64,000 bases of DNA from Pelagimonas sp. (GCA_025210455.1 JAOARQ010000050.1:98271-162270); one strand, 5' to 3'; positions 41,893 through 50,623 are shown, counted from the stretch's first letter. Program-made: numbers and translations. The notes: generated by a model not told the origin, from the letters alone.

Positions 41893-42208
41893 TGTACTCT
41901 CCCTATTGATCCATTGTTGGACCACATTCAGACCGATGACGGGCCAAAAATCAATACCCGTGTGCAATTAGATTTCCTGTTGGGAAACAAAATCCTCTTC
42001 TTTGTACGATTTTTCCGCAACTCACGCCCCCCTGCGCAAAGGATAAGCCCAAAAGGAACCATTTGATCCAGCTCTTTTTTCAAAGGAAAAACTGGTTCCA
42101 CAAAATTATGCCTGCCATACAAAATTGTTGACAGAGAGTGAAATTTGAGCACCGCTATAAGAAAAATAATTTACTGAAAGTGAAGTCAACAACACAAGGG
42201 AGAGAACG
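41893..42208. promoter_or_regulatory. Divergent control region between dmmD and amt
   Basis: This AT-rich gap of 316 bases must hold promoters for both directions; no gene is seen in it. On the minus strand, 42035-42050 has the GG-N10-GC spacing and TTGC of a sigma-54 promoter, about 140 bases before dmmD. GGAACCA (42055-42061) and TGGTTCC (42093-42099) are inverted half-sites. AAAAACTGGTTC (42087-42098) recurs upstream of tdm. A TTGACA at 42128 has no well-spaced -10. Confidence 0.45.
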
Positions 42209-43579
42209 ATGGATGGCAATCTAAACGCGATCACGACGGTGTTTACCGAGTTTTATTACTGGGTCACCGTGGTGTTCATGTTCCTAATTCACGTAGGGTT
42301 CTGCATGTACGAAGTGGGCGCAAGCCGCCGCCGCAACCACATGCACACACTGATGAAAAACGTCATGGTGATTCCACTGGTCACTGTGACGTTTTTCTTT
42401 TTCGGCTGGTGGATTTACTGGGCCTTCCCCATGTTCCCCTTCTTCGGAGGGCTGGATGCTGCCGGAGATGCCAATGTGCCCTGGTCTGAAACCATGGGAA
42501 CGAATCTGAGCGACCGAATCACCGGCGTGTTCTGGGCAGCCTTCCTGCTGTTCAGCTGGACAGCGGCCTCTATTGTTTCCGGCTCGGTGATCGAACGCAT
42601 CCGGTCTTCGGCGCTTTGGGTTCATGCTGTCATGATCGGTTCGGTCTGGTGGATCATCGACGCTGCATGGGGCTGGCACTATGGCGGCTGGATGGTGAAA
42701 TACCTCGGGTATCACGATGCCTATGCCTCGGGTGTGATTCACGCCATCGCGGGCGGCTATGCGCTGGGTGTGATCATGGTCCTTGGTCCGCGGATCGGTA
42801 AATTTGCCAAGGATGGTACGCCACGCGACATTCCTCCGCACAACCCATGGATGCTGACCATCGGGATTTTCCTGATCTACACCGGTTTCTGGGGCTTTTA
42901 TGCGGCCTGCAACGTACCGGCAATTTCGCCAGAAGTCATTGGCGGTCAGATCACTGGTACCACCTGGACAGCCACCAATATCTATCTGGCGCCAACATCA
43001 CTGTCTGCGATCACCTTCAACTTCCTCATGTCACTGTCAGGTGGTCTGATGGCAGCCTATGTGGTGTCACGTGGCGATGCCTTCTGGACGTTCTCAGGCG
43101 GTCTGGCCGGGGTCATCACCGCCTCTGCGGGCAACGATCTGTATCACCCGATTCAGGCGATGCTGATTGCCGCTGTTGGCGTGGTGATTGTCTACAAGCT
43201 GCACTACTGGGTTGAACGCAAGTTCAAGCTTGATGATGCGGTGGGCGCTGTTGCGGTGCATGGCTATTCCGGTGTGGTTGGCCTGATCATCGCGGGCTTC
43301 ATGCTCTGGGGCGCACCGTCGTCACCCTTTGAAGGATATGCAGCGATCAATCCACTGGGCCAGACGCTGGGTGCTGTGATCATGTTCTTTGTCCTGGGCT
43401 TCCTGCCGGGCTGGGGGCTGGCCAAAATTCAGGCGGCTGCAGGCGTTCTGCGTATCCCGGAAGAAGTTGAACTTCAGGGTCTCGATTACGCTGAGCACCA
43501 TTCCTATGAGGACGCAAAGGCCGAGATCATCGAAGCCGACAAGCGCTACCTCGCCAATAAAATCAAACCAGCAGAGTAA
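42209..43579 (+). CDS. amt: Amt-family ammonium/methylammonium transporter
   Basis: This 456-residue protein has about 11 membrane helices. The Amt pore residues are recognisable: His168 in Gly-Val-Ile-His-Ala-Ile-Ala-Gly-Gly, and a second His near 351 in Val-Ala-Val-His-Gly-Tyr-Ser-Gly-Val. Asp is expected in the Trp-Trp-Ile-Ile-Asp stretch. It imports or exports ammonium, and Amt proteins also carry methylammonium. Its place between dmm and mgs/gmaS suggests a role in methylamine uptake or in returning released ammonium. A small membrane protein gene follows 12 bases later. GGGAGAG precedes the ATG. Confidence 0.9.
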   Translation: MDGNLNAITTVFTEFYYWVTVVFMFLIHVGFCMYEVGASRRRNHMHTLMKNVMVIPLVTVTFFFFGWWIYWAFPMFPFFGGLDAAGDANVPWSETMGTNLSDRITGVFWAAFLLFSWTAASIVSGSVIERIRSSALWVHAVMIGSVWWIIDAAWGWHYGGWMVKYLGYHDAYASGVIHAIAGGYALGVIMVLGPRIGKFAKDGTPRDIPPHNPWMLTIGIFLIYTGFWGFYAACNVPAISPEVIGGQITGTTWTATNIYLAPTSLSAITFNFLMSLSGGLMAAYVVSRGDAFWTFSGGLAGVITASAGNDLYHPIQAMLIAAVGVVIVYKLHYWVERKFKLDDAVGAVAVHGYSGVVGLIIAGFMLWGAPSSPFEGYAAINPLGQTLGAVIMFFVLGFLPGWGLAKIQAAAGVLRIPEEVELQGLDYAEHHSYEDAKAEIIEADKRYLANKIKPAE

Positions 43580-43591
43580 GGGGGCATCACT

Positions 43592-43810
43592 ATGTCTACG
43601 ATTGGTTACGAAAACTGGAACGTCGATCTGGCTGATGTTGGGGCAATCTATCCCTTCCAGGGCTCAGAGGTGTTGATGGTGATTCTTGGCGTTGCCTTCT
43701 GGGTGGGCTGGCATCGGATCCAATATGTCCGCGAAGGGCAGCATCTGGAAGAAGCCCGCAAGCAGGCGATTGATCATGAGAAGATCACTGAAAGTGTCGA
43801 ACGATACTAA
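43592..43810 (+). CDS. Small membrane protein downstream of amt
   Basis: This 72-residue protein has one hydrophobic helix (about 28-42, Val-Leu-Met-Val-Ile-Leu-Gly-Val-Ala-Phe-Trp-Val-Gly-Trp) and a charged C-terminal tail that looks like a short coiled coil. GGGG precedes the ATG. It lies 12 bases after amt and before a hairpin, so it is co-transcribed with the transporter and may be an accessory subunit. I do not recognise a named family. Confidence 0.7.
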   Translation: MSTIGYENWNVDLADVGAIYPFQGSEVLMVILGVAFWVGWHRIQYVREGQHLEEARKQAIDHEKITESVERY

Positions 43811-43822
43811 GATCTGCATTTT

Positions 43823-43845
43823 CCCGGGCGTTTTTCGCGCCCGGG
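43823..43845 (+). terminator. Terminator-like hairpin after the amt operon
   Basis: CCCGGGCG (43823-43830) pairs with CGCCCGGG (43838-43845) across a 7-base loop. Only ATATT follows, so the T run is poor, but the position 12 bases after the stop suggests the end of the amt transcript. Confidence 0.5.
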
Positions 43846-43957
43846 ATATTGACTGACAGGAAAATATTATTCATTTTAGTTTGAGCGGCGATCCAGCGGG
43901 TGGTAGCCTGATCACAACCCCCAAAGGGCCGAATCAACAAACGGAGCAACAAAACAA

Positions 43958-44857
43958 ATGTGCGGAATCGTCGGATTATTCCTGAAAGACAAAGCACTTG
44001 AGCCGCAGCTTGGCGCGATGCTGACTGACATGCTCATCACGATGACAGATCGTGGCCCCGATAGTGCCGGGATTGCAATTTACGGCGGCGACGCAAATGA
44101 CGGAGAGGCCAAGCTGACGGTCCAGTCGGACAATGCGGATGCTGACCTGGAAACTCTTGCTGCTGATCTGGGCGCGGCCATAGACGCCAGCGTTTCCATG
44201 ACACGCAATGACACCCACGCCGTGCTGACCCTGCCAGCAGACAAGGCCGAAGCGGCCCGCGCTGCCGTGCGCGATCTGCGCCCCGGCATGCGTGTCATGA
44301 GCGACGGTGACACCATCGAAATCTACAAAGAAGTGGGCCTGCCGAAAGATGTGGCCGCGCGCTTTGACATTTCCTCGATGGGCGGCACCCACGGCATTGG
44401 CCACACCCGTATGGCCACCGAATCCGCCGTTACCACCGAGGGCGCGCACCCGTTTTCAACCGGCGCGGATCAGTGTCTGGTACACAACGGATCGCTGTCG
44501 AACCACAATTCGCTGCGTCGCAAACTGCAGCGCGAAGGTGTTCGCATCGAATCCATGAACGACACCGAAGTGGGCGCAGCCTATCTGACCTGGAAAATGC
44601 GCGAAGGTGCATCTTTGGGTGAGGCGCTGGAAAGCTCGCTGAACGATCTGGACGGGTTCTTTACCTTTGTGGTTGGCACCAAAGATGGCTTTGGCGTGGT
44701 GCGTGACCCGATCGCCTGCAAACCAGCGGTGATGGCCGAGACTGATCAGTATGTCGCTTTTGGCAGCGAATACCGCGCACTGGTGAACCTGCCGGGCATC
44801 GAAGAGGCCCGCGTCTGGGAACCCGAACCCGCAACCGTTTACTTCTGGAACCACTAA
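43958..44857 (+). CDS. mgsA: N-methylglutamate synthase subunit A (class II glutamine amidotransferase-like)
   Basis: This 299-residue protein begins Met-Cys-Gly-Ile-Val-Gly-Leu, so after Met removal Cys is the N-terminal nucleophile of class II glutamine amidotransferases. The glutaminase domain continues through Gly-His-Thr-Arg-Met-Ala-Thr-Glu near residue 148 and His-Asn-Gly-Ser-Leu-Ser near 172. In N-methylglutamate synthase this subunit attacks gamma-glutamylmethylamide to release methylamine, which then reacts with 2-oxoglutarate. The gene starts 112 bases past the amt hairpin and overlaps nothing; mgsB starts one base after its stop. Confidence 0.88.
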   Translation: MCGIVGLFLKDKALEPQLGAMLTDMLITMTDRGPDSAGIAIYGGDANDGEAKLTVQSDNADADLETLAADLGAAIDASVSMTRNDTHAVLTLPADKAEAARAAVRDLRPGMRVMSDGDTIEIYKEVGLPKDVAARFDISSMGGTHGIGHTRMATESAVTTEGAHPFSTGADQCLVHNGSLSNHNSLRRKLQREGVRIESMNDTEVGAAYLTWKMREGASLGEALESSLNDLDGFFTFVVGTKDGFGVVRDPIACKPAVMAETDQYVAFGSEYRALVNLPGIEEARVWEPEPATVYFWNH

Positions 44858-44858
44858 G

Positions 44859-45542
44859 ATGCAGACATATGATCTTGAAGCCGACGGCCTGCGCGGCCTG
44901 AATTCCGCCCTGCACGCGCAGAGCGAAGACACCAACCAGACCAGCTGGGACATCATCAATCCCAAGGGCAGCCATGCGATTGCCGTTGGCCTGAACGCCC
45001 CTATTGAGGTCACTGTCAATGGCTCAACCGGCTATTACTGCGGTGGCATGAACCAGCAGGCGACCGTGAATGTCAAAGGCTCGGTTGGCCCGGGTGTGGC
45101 GGAAAACATGATGTCCGGCACCGTGGTCGTCGAAGGCGACGCCAGCCAATACGCCGGGGCCACCGGCCATGGCGGGTTGCTGGTAATCAAAGGCAATGCC
45201 TCTTCGCGCTGCGGGATTTCCATGAAGGGAATCGACATCGTGGTGCATGGCAATATCGGCCACATGAGCGCCTTTATGGCGCAGGCAGGCAATCTGGTTG
45301 TCTGTGGCGATGCGGGCGACGCGCTGGGGGATTCCCTATACGAAGCACGCCTGTTTGTGCGCGGTTCCGTCAAAAGCCTTGGTGCGGATTGTATCGAAAA
45401 AGAAATGCGCCCCGAGCACATCGAGATCCTGAAGGATCTTCTGGAACGTGCGGGCGCAGATGCCAAACCCGAAGAGTTCAAGCGCTACGGTTCAGCCCGT
45501 CAGCTCTATAACTTCGATGTTGATAACGCTCAGGCCTACTGA
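44859..45542 (+). CDS. mgsB: N-methylglutamate synthase subunit B (GXGXG-domain)
   Basis: This 227-residue protein is a parallel beta-helix of the glutamate synthase alpha-subunit C-terminal (GXGXG) type, with repeats such as Gly-Gly-Met-Asn-Gln, Gly-Pro-Gly-Val-Ala, Gly-Ala-Thr-Gly-His-Gly-Gly and Gly-Asp-Ala-Gly-Asp. It is a structural scaffold that links the amidotransferase and FMN subunits. It is separated from mgsA by one base and followed 8 bases later by mgsC. Split subunits as here characterise N-methylglutamate synthase rather than normal glutamate synthase, which has them fused. Confidence 0.88.
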   Translation: MQTYDLEADGLRGLNSALHAQSEDTNQTSWDIINPKGSHAIAVGLNAPIEVTVNGSTGYYCGGMNQQATVNVKGSVGPGVAENMMSGTVVVEGDASQYAGATGHGGLLVIKGNASSRCGISMKGIDIVVHGNIGHMSAFMAQAGNLVVCGDAGDALGDSLYEARLFVRGSVKSLGADCIEKEMRPEHIEILKDLLERAGADAKPEEFKRYGSARQLYNFDVDNAQAY

Positions 45543-45550
45543 GGATCAGG

Positions 45551-46894
45551 ATGAAAGACATGGATAACAAAATCCCGCAAACCATGCCGATCCAGTCGGC
45601 CACCTTCAGCAACCCGATCAATGCGGAAATTCGCCGCGCAGCGGCCACCGGCATCTATGACATTCGTGGGGGCGGTGCCAAACGCCGTGTACCACATTTT
45701 GATGACCTGCTGTTTCTGGGTGCCTCTGTTTCCCGTTACCCGCTGGAAGGCTACCGCGAGCGCTGCGATACCTCGGTCACGCTGGGCACACGTTTTGCCA
45801 AAAAGCCGATCCAGCTGGATATTCCGATCACCATCGCCGGCATGAGCTTTGGCGCGCTGTCCGGCCCCGCCAAAGAGGCCCTTGGCCGCGGCGCAAGCGA
45901 CGCGGGCACATCGACCACCACCGGTGACGGCGGTATGACCCCGGAAGAGCGCGGCCATTCTAGCAAGCTGGTCTATCAGTACCTGCCATCGCGCTATGGC
46001 ATGAACCCGAACGACCTGCGCAAGGCAGATGCGATTGAAATCGTGGTCGGGCAGGGCGCAAAGCCCGGCGGCGGCGGTATGTTGTTGGGGCAGAAAATCT
46101 CGGATCGTGTTGCAGGAATGCGTACTCTGCCCAAGGGCATCGACCAGCGTTCAGCCTGCCGTCACCCGGATTGGACCGGCCCGGATGATCTGGAAATCAA
46201 GATCCTTGAGCTGCGTGAAATCACCAACTGGGAAGTGCCGATCTACATCAAGGTTGGCGGCACACGCCCTTACTTTGACACTGCTCTGGCGGTGAAAGCT
46301 GGCGCAGATGTGGTTGTTCTGGACGGTATGCAGGGCGGCACCGCCGCAACGCAGGATGTGTTCATCGAACATGTGGGCATGCCGACGCTGGCCTGTATCC
46401 GCCCCGCCGTTCAGGCGCTTCAGGATCTGGGCGTGCATCGCGAAGTGCAGCTGGTTGTCTCGGGCGGCATCCGCACAGGCGCTGACGTGGCCAAGGCCAT
46501 GGCGCTGGGGGCGGACGCGGTTGCCATCGGCACCGCCGCGCTGATCGCGTTGGGGGACAACGATCCCAAATGGGAATCCGAGTACCAGAAGCTGGGCACC
46601 ACCACCGGCGCCTATGACGACTGGCACGAAGGCAAAGACCCGGCAGGCATCACCACACAGGATCCCGACCTGATGGCCCGCCTTGATCCGGTAGAAGCGG
46701 GCCGCCGCCTGCGCAACTACCTGAAGGTGATGACCCTTGAGGCGCAGACCATCGCCCGCGCCTGTGGCCACAACCACCTGCACAACCTCGAACCCGAGGA
46801 TCTGTGCGCCCTGACCATGGAAGCCGCCGCCATGGCGAAAGTTCCGCTGGCAGGCACCGATTGGTACCCCGGCAAACCCGGCACCGGCTACTAA
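45551..46894 (+). CDS. mgsC: N-methylglutamate synthase subunit C (glutamate synthase FMN-domain-like)
   Basis: This 447-residue protein carries the FMN-binding TIM barrel of glutamate synthase: Gly-Met-Ser-Phe-Gly-Ala-Leu-Ser near residue 97, Gly-Gln-Gly-Ala-Lys-Pro-Gly-Gly-Gly-Gly near 169, Asp-Gly-Met-Gln-Gly-Gly-Thr near 258, and Val-Ser-Gly-Gly-Ile-Arg near 303. It reduces the imine formed from methylamine and 2-oxoglutarate to N-methylglutamate. The C-terminal Ala-Cys-Gly-His-Asn-His-Leu-His-Asn segment is typical of the GlxD/MgsC branch. A good intrinsic terminator follows, before gmaS. Confidence 0.9.
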   Translation: MKDMDNKIPQTMPIQSATFSNPINAEIRRAAATGIYDIRGGGAKRRVPHFDDLLFLGASVSRYPLEGYRERCDTSVTLGTRFAKKPIQLDIPITIAGMSFGALSGPAKEALGRGASDAGTSTTTGDGGMTPEERGHSSKLVYQYLPSRYGMNPNDLRKADAIEIVVGQGAKPGGGGMLLGQKISDRVAGMRTLPKGIDQRSACRHPDWTGPDDLEIKILELREITNWEVPIYIKVGGTRPYFDTALAVKAGADVVVLDGMQGGTAATQDVFIEHVGMPTLACIRPAVQALQDLGVHREVQLVVSGGIRTGADVAKAMALGADAVAIGTAALIALGDNDPKWESEYQKLGTTTGAYDDWHEGKDPAGITTQDPDLMARLDPVEAGRRLRNYLKVMTLEAQTIARACGHNHLHNLEPEDLCALTMEAAAMAKVPLAGTDWYPGKPGTGY

Positions 46895-46903
46895 GATATC
46901 TGG

Positions 46904-46935
46904 GGCGCGCTGGCAAAGACCGGCGCGCCTTTTTT
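46904..46935 (+). terminator. Rho-independent terminator after mgsC
   Basis: GGCGCGCTGG (46904-46913) pairs with CCGGCGCGCC (46920-46929), with one G-T pair and a 6-base loop. Six T follow (46930-46935). It is a strong intrinsic terminator between mgsC and gmaS. Confidence 0.85.
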
Positions 46936-46969
46936 AAACAAACAAAACAAGACCTACAGGGAGCCCCCA

Positions 46970-48298
46970 ATGACGATTGATCTCGCAAAATTTGCCGAGG
47001 AAAAGGGCGTCAAATATTTCATGATTTCCTTCACCGACCTGTTTGGCGGCCAACGTGCCAAGCTGGTTCCGGCGCAGGCGATCGCGGATATGCAGGAAGA
47101 TGGTGCAGGCTTTGCTGGCTTTGCCACCTATCTTGATATGACCCCAGCCCACCCCGATATGCTGGCCGTGCCAGACCCGTCTTCCGTGATCCAATTGCCC
47201 TGGAAACCCGAAGTGGCCTGGGTGGCGGGCAACTGCGTGATGGAAGGGCAGGATGTGGCACAGGCCCCGCGCAACGTTCTGCGTCGCCTGATCGACGAAG
47301 CCGCCGCCGAAGGTCTGCATGTGAAAACCGGCATCGAGGCCGAGTTCTTCCTGCTGACCCCGGAAGGTGACGAAATCAGCGACCCCTTCGATACCGCCGC
47401 CAAACCCTGCTATGATCAGCAGGCGGTGATGCGCCGCTATGATGTGGTGCGCGAAATCTGTGACTACATGCTGGAGCTGGGCTGGGGCCCTTACCAGAAC
47501 GACCACGAAGATGCGAATGGCCAGTTTGAAATGAACTGGGAATTCGACGACGCGCTCAAGACCGCTGACAAACACAGCTTCTTTAAGTTCATGACCAAAT
47601 CGGTGGCCGAAAAGCATGGCTTCCGCGCAACCTTTATGCCGAAACCTGTCGAAGGTCTGACAGGCAACGGCTGTCACGCGCATATTTCCGTCTGGGATGC
47701 CCCCGGCGCTGACAGCAAGGTCAACGTCTTTGCAGGCGATGCAGGCGGCCAGATTGGCGAAGTTGGCCTGTCGGAAAAAGGTGGCCACTTCCTTGGTGGT
47801 ATCATGAAACACGCCAGCGCGCTGGCGGCGATCACCAACCCGACGGTGAACAGCTATAAACGCATCAACGCGCCGCGCACCATGTCGGGTGCAACCTGGG
47901 CGCCCAACACCGTCACTTGGACAGGCAACAACCGCACCCATATGGTTCGGGTTCCGGGGCCGGGCCGCTTTGAGCTGCGTCTGCCCGATGGTGCGGTCAA
48001 CCCGTACCTGCTGCAGGCGGTGATCATCGCAGCGGGCCTGTCTGGCATCCGCACCAAGGCGGATCCGGGCAAGCGCCATGATATCGACATGTACGCCGAA
48101 GGGCATTCGATCACCGATGCGCCCAAACTGCCGCTGAACATGCTGGACGCGCTGCGAGCCTATGAAAATGATGCCGAACTGGTGGAAACCATGGGGGCAG
48201 AATTCTCTGGCGCTTATCTCAAGCTGAAGAACCAGGAATGGAATTCTTTCGTCAGCCACTTCTCCCGCTGGGAAAAAGAGCACACGCTGGATATCTGA
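46970..48298 (+). CDS. gmaS: Gamma-glutamylmethylamide synthetase
   Basis: This 442-residue enzyme is of the glutamine synthetase fold, type III/GMAS branch. It opens with Phe-Ala-Glu-Glu-Lys-Gly-Val-Lys-Tyr-Phe and has Glu-Ala-Glu-Phe-Phe near residue 123. It also has Asn-Gly-Cys-His-Ala-His-Ile-Ser-Val near 229, and Arg-Val-Pro-Gly-Pro-Gly-Arg-Phe-Glu-Leu-Arg near 325. It joins glutamate and methylamine with ATP to make gamma-glutamylmethylamide, the first step of the N-methylglutamate pathway. The call over plain glutamine synthetase rests on context with mgs, mgd and dmm. It starts 34 bases past the mgsC terminator, so it probably has its own promoter, overlapping or just after the terminator. 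Confidence 0.92.
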   Translation: MTIDLAKFAEEKGVKYFMISFTDLFGGQRAKLVPAQAIADMQEDGAGFAGFATYLDMTPAHPDMLAVPDPSSVIQLPWKPEVAWVAGNCVMEGQDVAQAPRNVLRRLIDEAAAEGLHVKTGIEAEFFLLTPEGDEISDPFDTAAKPCYDQQAVMRRYDVVREICDYMLELGWGPYQNDHEDANGQFEMNWEFDDALKTADKHSFFKFMTKSVAEKHGFRATFMPKPVEGLTGNGCHAHISVWDAPGADSKVNVFAGDAGGQIGEVGLSEKGGHFLGGIMKHASALAAITNPTVNSYKRINAPRTMSGATWAPNTVTWTGNNRTHMVRVPGPGRFELRLPDGAVNPYLLQAVIIAAGLSGIRTKADPGKRHDIDMYAEGHSITDAPKLPLNMLDALRAYENDAELVETMGAEFSGAYLKLKNQEWNSFVSHFSRWEKEHTLDI

Positions 48299-48320
48299 TC
48301 AGATCCCTGCTGATCCCCTT

Positions 48321-48350
48321 AGGCGCGCGACACCCTCGCGCGCCTTTTTT
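48321..48350 (+). terminator. Rho-independent terminator after gmaS
   Basis: AGGCGCGCGA (48321-48330) and TCGCGCGCCT (48336-48345) form a 10-pair stem with a 5-base loop, followed by T's to 48350. It is a strong terminator. From 48351 to 48535 I see no gene or clear site. Confidence 0.88.
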
Positions 48351-48535
48351 GTTGGGGATGAGAACGCGCCAAAATAAGAGAGTATCTATCCCAGATGTTG
48401 CAACGCTTCATAAATGTCAGCACCGGGTGGACTGGAAAGACGTTGGTGCACAATGCGGCGAAGCTTTGGAGAGAGAAACACCATGCTTGATCAGCCCAAT
48501 AAAGGCTGATTCACTTTTCTTGTCGATCGTGCGGA

Positions 48536-49612
48536 TCAAAGACGATGGGGCTGCGACAGCGCTTGACTGCCCAATCGGAATTCATGCTTTGCAATAATCT
48601 TGACCTTAGAGGCAACCGTGGCTTTGTTCCCGGAAATCTGGCACTCGAATGCTCCGCCCGGCGCCTCAATACAGGTTGGCTTTCCCGGATTTCCGTGCCC
48701 ACTGTTTTCATAGGTGGCCAGAACGGACAAAGCGCCAGTGCCGCCCGCTGAATTGGCAACCTAACCTTTGTCGGACACCCAAACCGTTTTGATGTGATTC
48801 TTCGCAACTTCAGAAGAGAACATAACCAAATAATTGTCATAGCTCTCAGCATTGCCAAACTGATGCAAAGGAAACTGTTCGGCGCAGGCTGTGCTAAGGT
48901 CGATAGCGGCCTTAGACAGACGGGAATGATCACTAAGTGGGATACCCATCTTGCCTGCATCAACAACGAGATATGGCAACCCCGCATCCACCAACGAGAT
49001 TGGAACTGTCGTACTTGCAAACAACAGCAACTCGGCATGCGAGACCAATACCCTAGGCGGGGTCGTAAACCACTTGGCGTGCGTTACAGCCTTGTCTGTC
49101 CAATTGAGCTCAACGCTCATCAATCCGCGCGCGGTTAGCAGCTGAACGAGACAGTGATCATTGGCCAATTCAGAGGTTTGCATTTCCCCCAGAACCGCCG
49201 CAGCCGCCATAAGTGCAGTTCCGGCATAGGGCGCATAGGCAAACCGGGAGGCCAGAAAAAGCGTGCCGTCCGCACCTTGCTCAAATGGCGGATAGAGAAG
49301 ACAAGAGTTGATGAGATGATTTCCATTGGGGGGCAAATTGAGGAAATCACGAAACGGTTCATACTTGGCCCGCAGCTCGGTTAGCGCTTCATGTGCGTTG
49401 CACATCGCAAGGTCAGGCAAACCAGAAGTGGCCACTCGAAGAACGTCACCTGCAAGTTCCACATCGGTTGCCATCGTCATGTTCGGCTTAGAATTGGGTG
49501 TTATTTTACCGTCCTCCTGGCACTTAAGACGCCATCTAAACGCACATGTATGAAAAGGCAATTTGGGCTCTATTCGGCCCAATGATGACACGGCGTTCGA
49601 CAGTGTCACCAC
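48536..49612 (-). pseudogene. Decayed proline-racemase-like gene
   Basis: A frame from GTG 49612 to an in-frame TAG at 48761-48763 gives 283 residues, and the same frame then continues about 74 residues to 48536. Together they match the proline racemase/diaminopimelate epimerase fold: Leu-Arg-Val-Ala-Thr-Ser-Gly-Leu-Pro-Asp-Leu near 75, then a Thr-Gly-Ala-rich stretch after the stop, then a C-terminal beta domain. Key residues are missing: the Asp-x-His-Thr motif is Asp-Val-Glu-Leu, the Cys-Gly-His segment is Tyr-Ala-Gly, and the second Cys is absent. Codon use is more AT-rich than its neighbours. It is probably a pseudogene. A rewritten paralogue with read-through is less likely. Confidence 0.65.
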
Positions 49613-49743
49613 GTCATCTGTTGGAGGTGCTAGATCTTCACACCCGATGCGCGAAGTTCTTATAGTATCCTTGCCGTGTTGTCGCCTTTCGATTGAAATG
49701 AAAGCCGTGTAATCTACCTTATGTTAAATTTATATCAGCTTGT

Positions 49744-50583
49744 TCAGAACCCAAGATAGGCAATCGCTCCAAAAACAACACTCACTGCGCCCCATTGGGT
49801 CACTGTCATACGTTCGCGCAAGATCAACGCAGCCAGCGTGACGGTAATCAACCCAAAAGCTGAGGCCGCGACACTTGCAAACTCCGGGCGCGGAACACCG
49901 CCAGCAAGGATGATCATCCCAAGCGCCAAGGCATCCAAAGCACCCATCACCATCAGAATTGGCAGCGTTTTCATCGCAGGCAACACAGGGCGTCGGCTTA
50001 GGAATGCGAGGCCCAGAATAGTCACCAACGCCGCCAGCCGGGTGGGCAAAAGCAGCGCCACTTCGGCCCCGCCCGATGCCGCAGCCTGTCCCGTTGCAAA
50101 GGTGGCAGCGAATCCCGCCCCAGCGGCCAGCGACCACAACACAGCCGCCTTGCGCCCACCATGCGCTTCGTCACCTGAATCACTGCGCCCAACAACGAAT
50201 CCCACACCTGCAATGATCAAAAGTACCGCCAGCCATTGATCCAACGACGCCGGTTGCCCTGTGAAACCCGCCCAGGCGACAGATAAAACCGGGTAGGCAC
50301 CGATGATTGGCGCCACAAGACGCACCGGACCAATCGCAAAGGCCTGATACAGCGCATAGCCCGCCAGCCCGTAAATCACCCCTGCGCCCAGCGACAAAAT
50401 CAGGGCACCGCCCCCCGGTTGCACATCAGCGCCCAGACTGAAAGGTGCGACCATAATCGTGCCAAACAGCATAACACCCGCTAAAGGCGCAATAATTCCA
50501 GCACTTTGACTGACGTACCGCACGCAAAGATCGTGAAATCCCCAGGCAAAGGCCGCCACAATTCCCAAACCAAGACTTAGCAT
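49744..50583 (-). CDS. EamA/DMT-family permease
   Basis: This 279-residue protein has about 10 membrane helices in two similar halves, the EamA pattern of the drug/metabolite transporter superfamily. It has Gly-Ala-Tyr-Pro-Val-Leu-Ser-Val in the first half and Leu-Ile-Leu-Arg-Glu-Arg-Met-Thr near residue 257 in the second. It may export a metabolite or import a small nitrogen compound. It lies divergent from tdm; substrate is unknown. The 130 bases to its left contain nothing recognised. Confidence 0.85.
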   Translation of the reverse strand: MLSLGLGIVAAFAWGFHDLCVRYVSQSAGIIAPLAGVMLFGTIMVAPFSLGADVQPGGGALILSLGAGVIYGLAGYALYQAFAIGPVRLVAPIIGAYPVLSVAWAGFTGQPASLDQWLAVLLIIAGVGFVVGRSDSGDEAHGGRKAAVLWSLAAGAGFAATFATGQAAASGGAEVALLLPTRLAALVTILGLAFLSRRPVLPAMKTLPILMVMGALDALALGMIILAGGVPRPEFASVAASAFGLITVTLAALILRERMTVTQWGAVSVVFGAIAYLGF

Positions 50584-50623
50584 TCAGGTGTTTTCCCCTC
50601 TTGCGCAAAGCCCCATCTCAGAG

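Noticed and set aside
42128..42161. TTGACA / TATAAG promoter for amt
   Set aside because: The two hexamers are 22 bases apart, too far for a normal sigma-70 promoter.
43958..46894. Ordinary glutamate synthase large subunit broken into three frames
   Set aside because: The three genes each have clean starts, ribosome sites or tight spacing, and the split is the normal state of mgsABC.
46934..48283. 449-residue open frame on the minus strand
   Set aside because: It lies antisense to gmaS, has low-complexity composition and no recognisable domain. The gmaS frame has clear motifs, so this is a GC-driven shadow.
46970..48298. Plain glutamine synthetase
   Set aside because: Sequence and neighbours fit the GMAS branch better; the mgs and mgd genes need its product.
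48238..48597. 119-residue plus-strand frame after gmaS
   Set aside because: It begins inside gmaS, crosses the strong terminator and has no family match.
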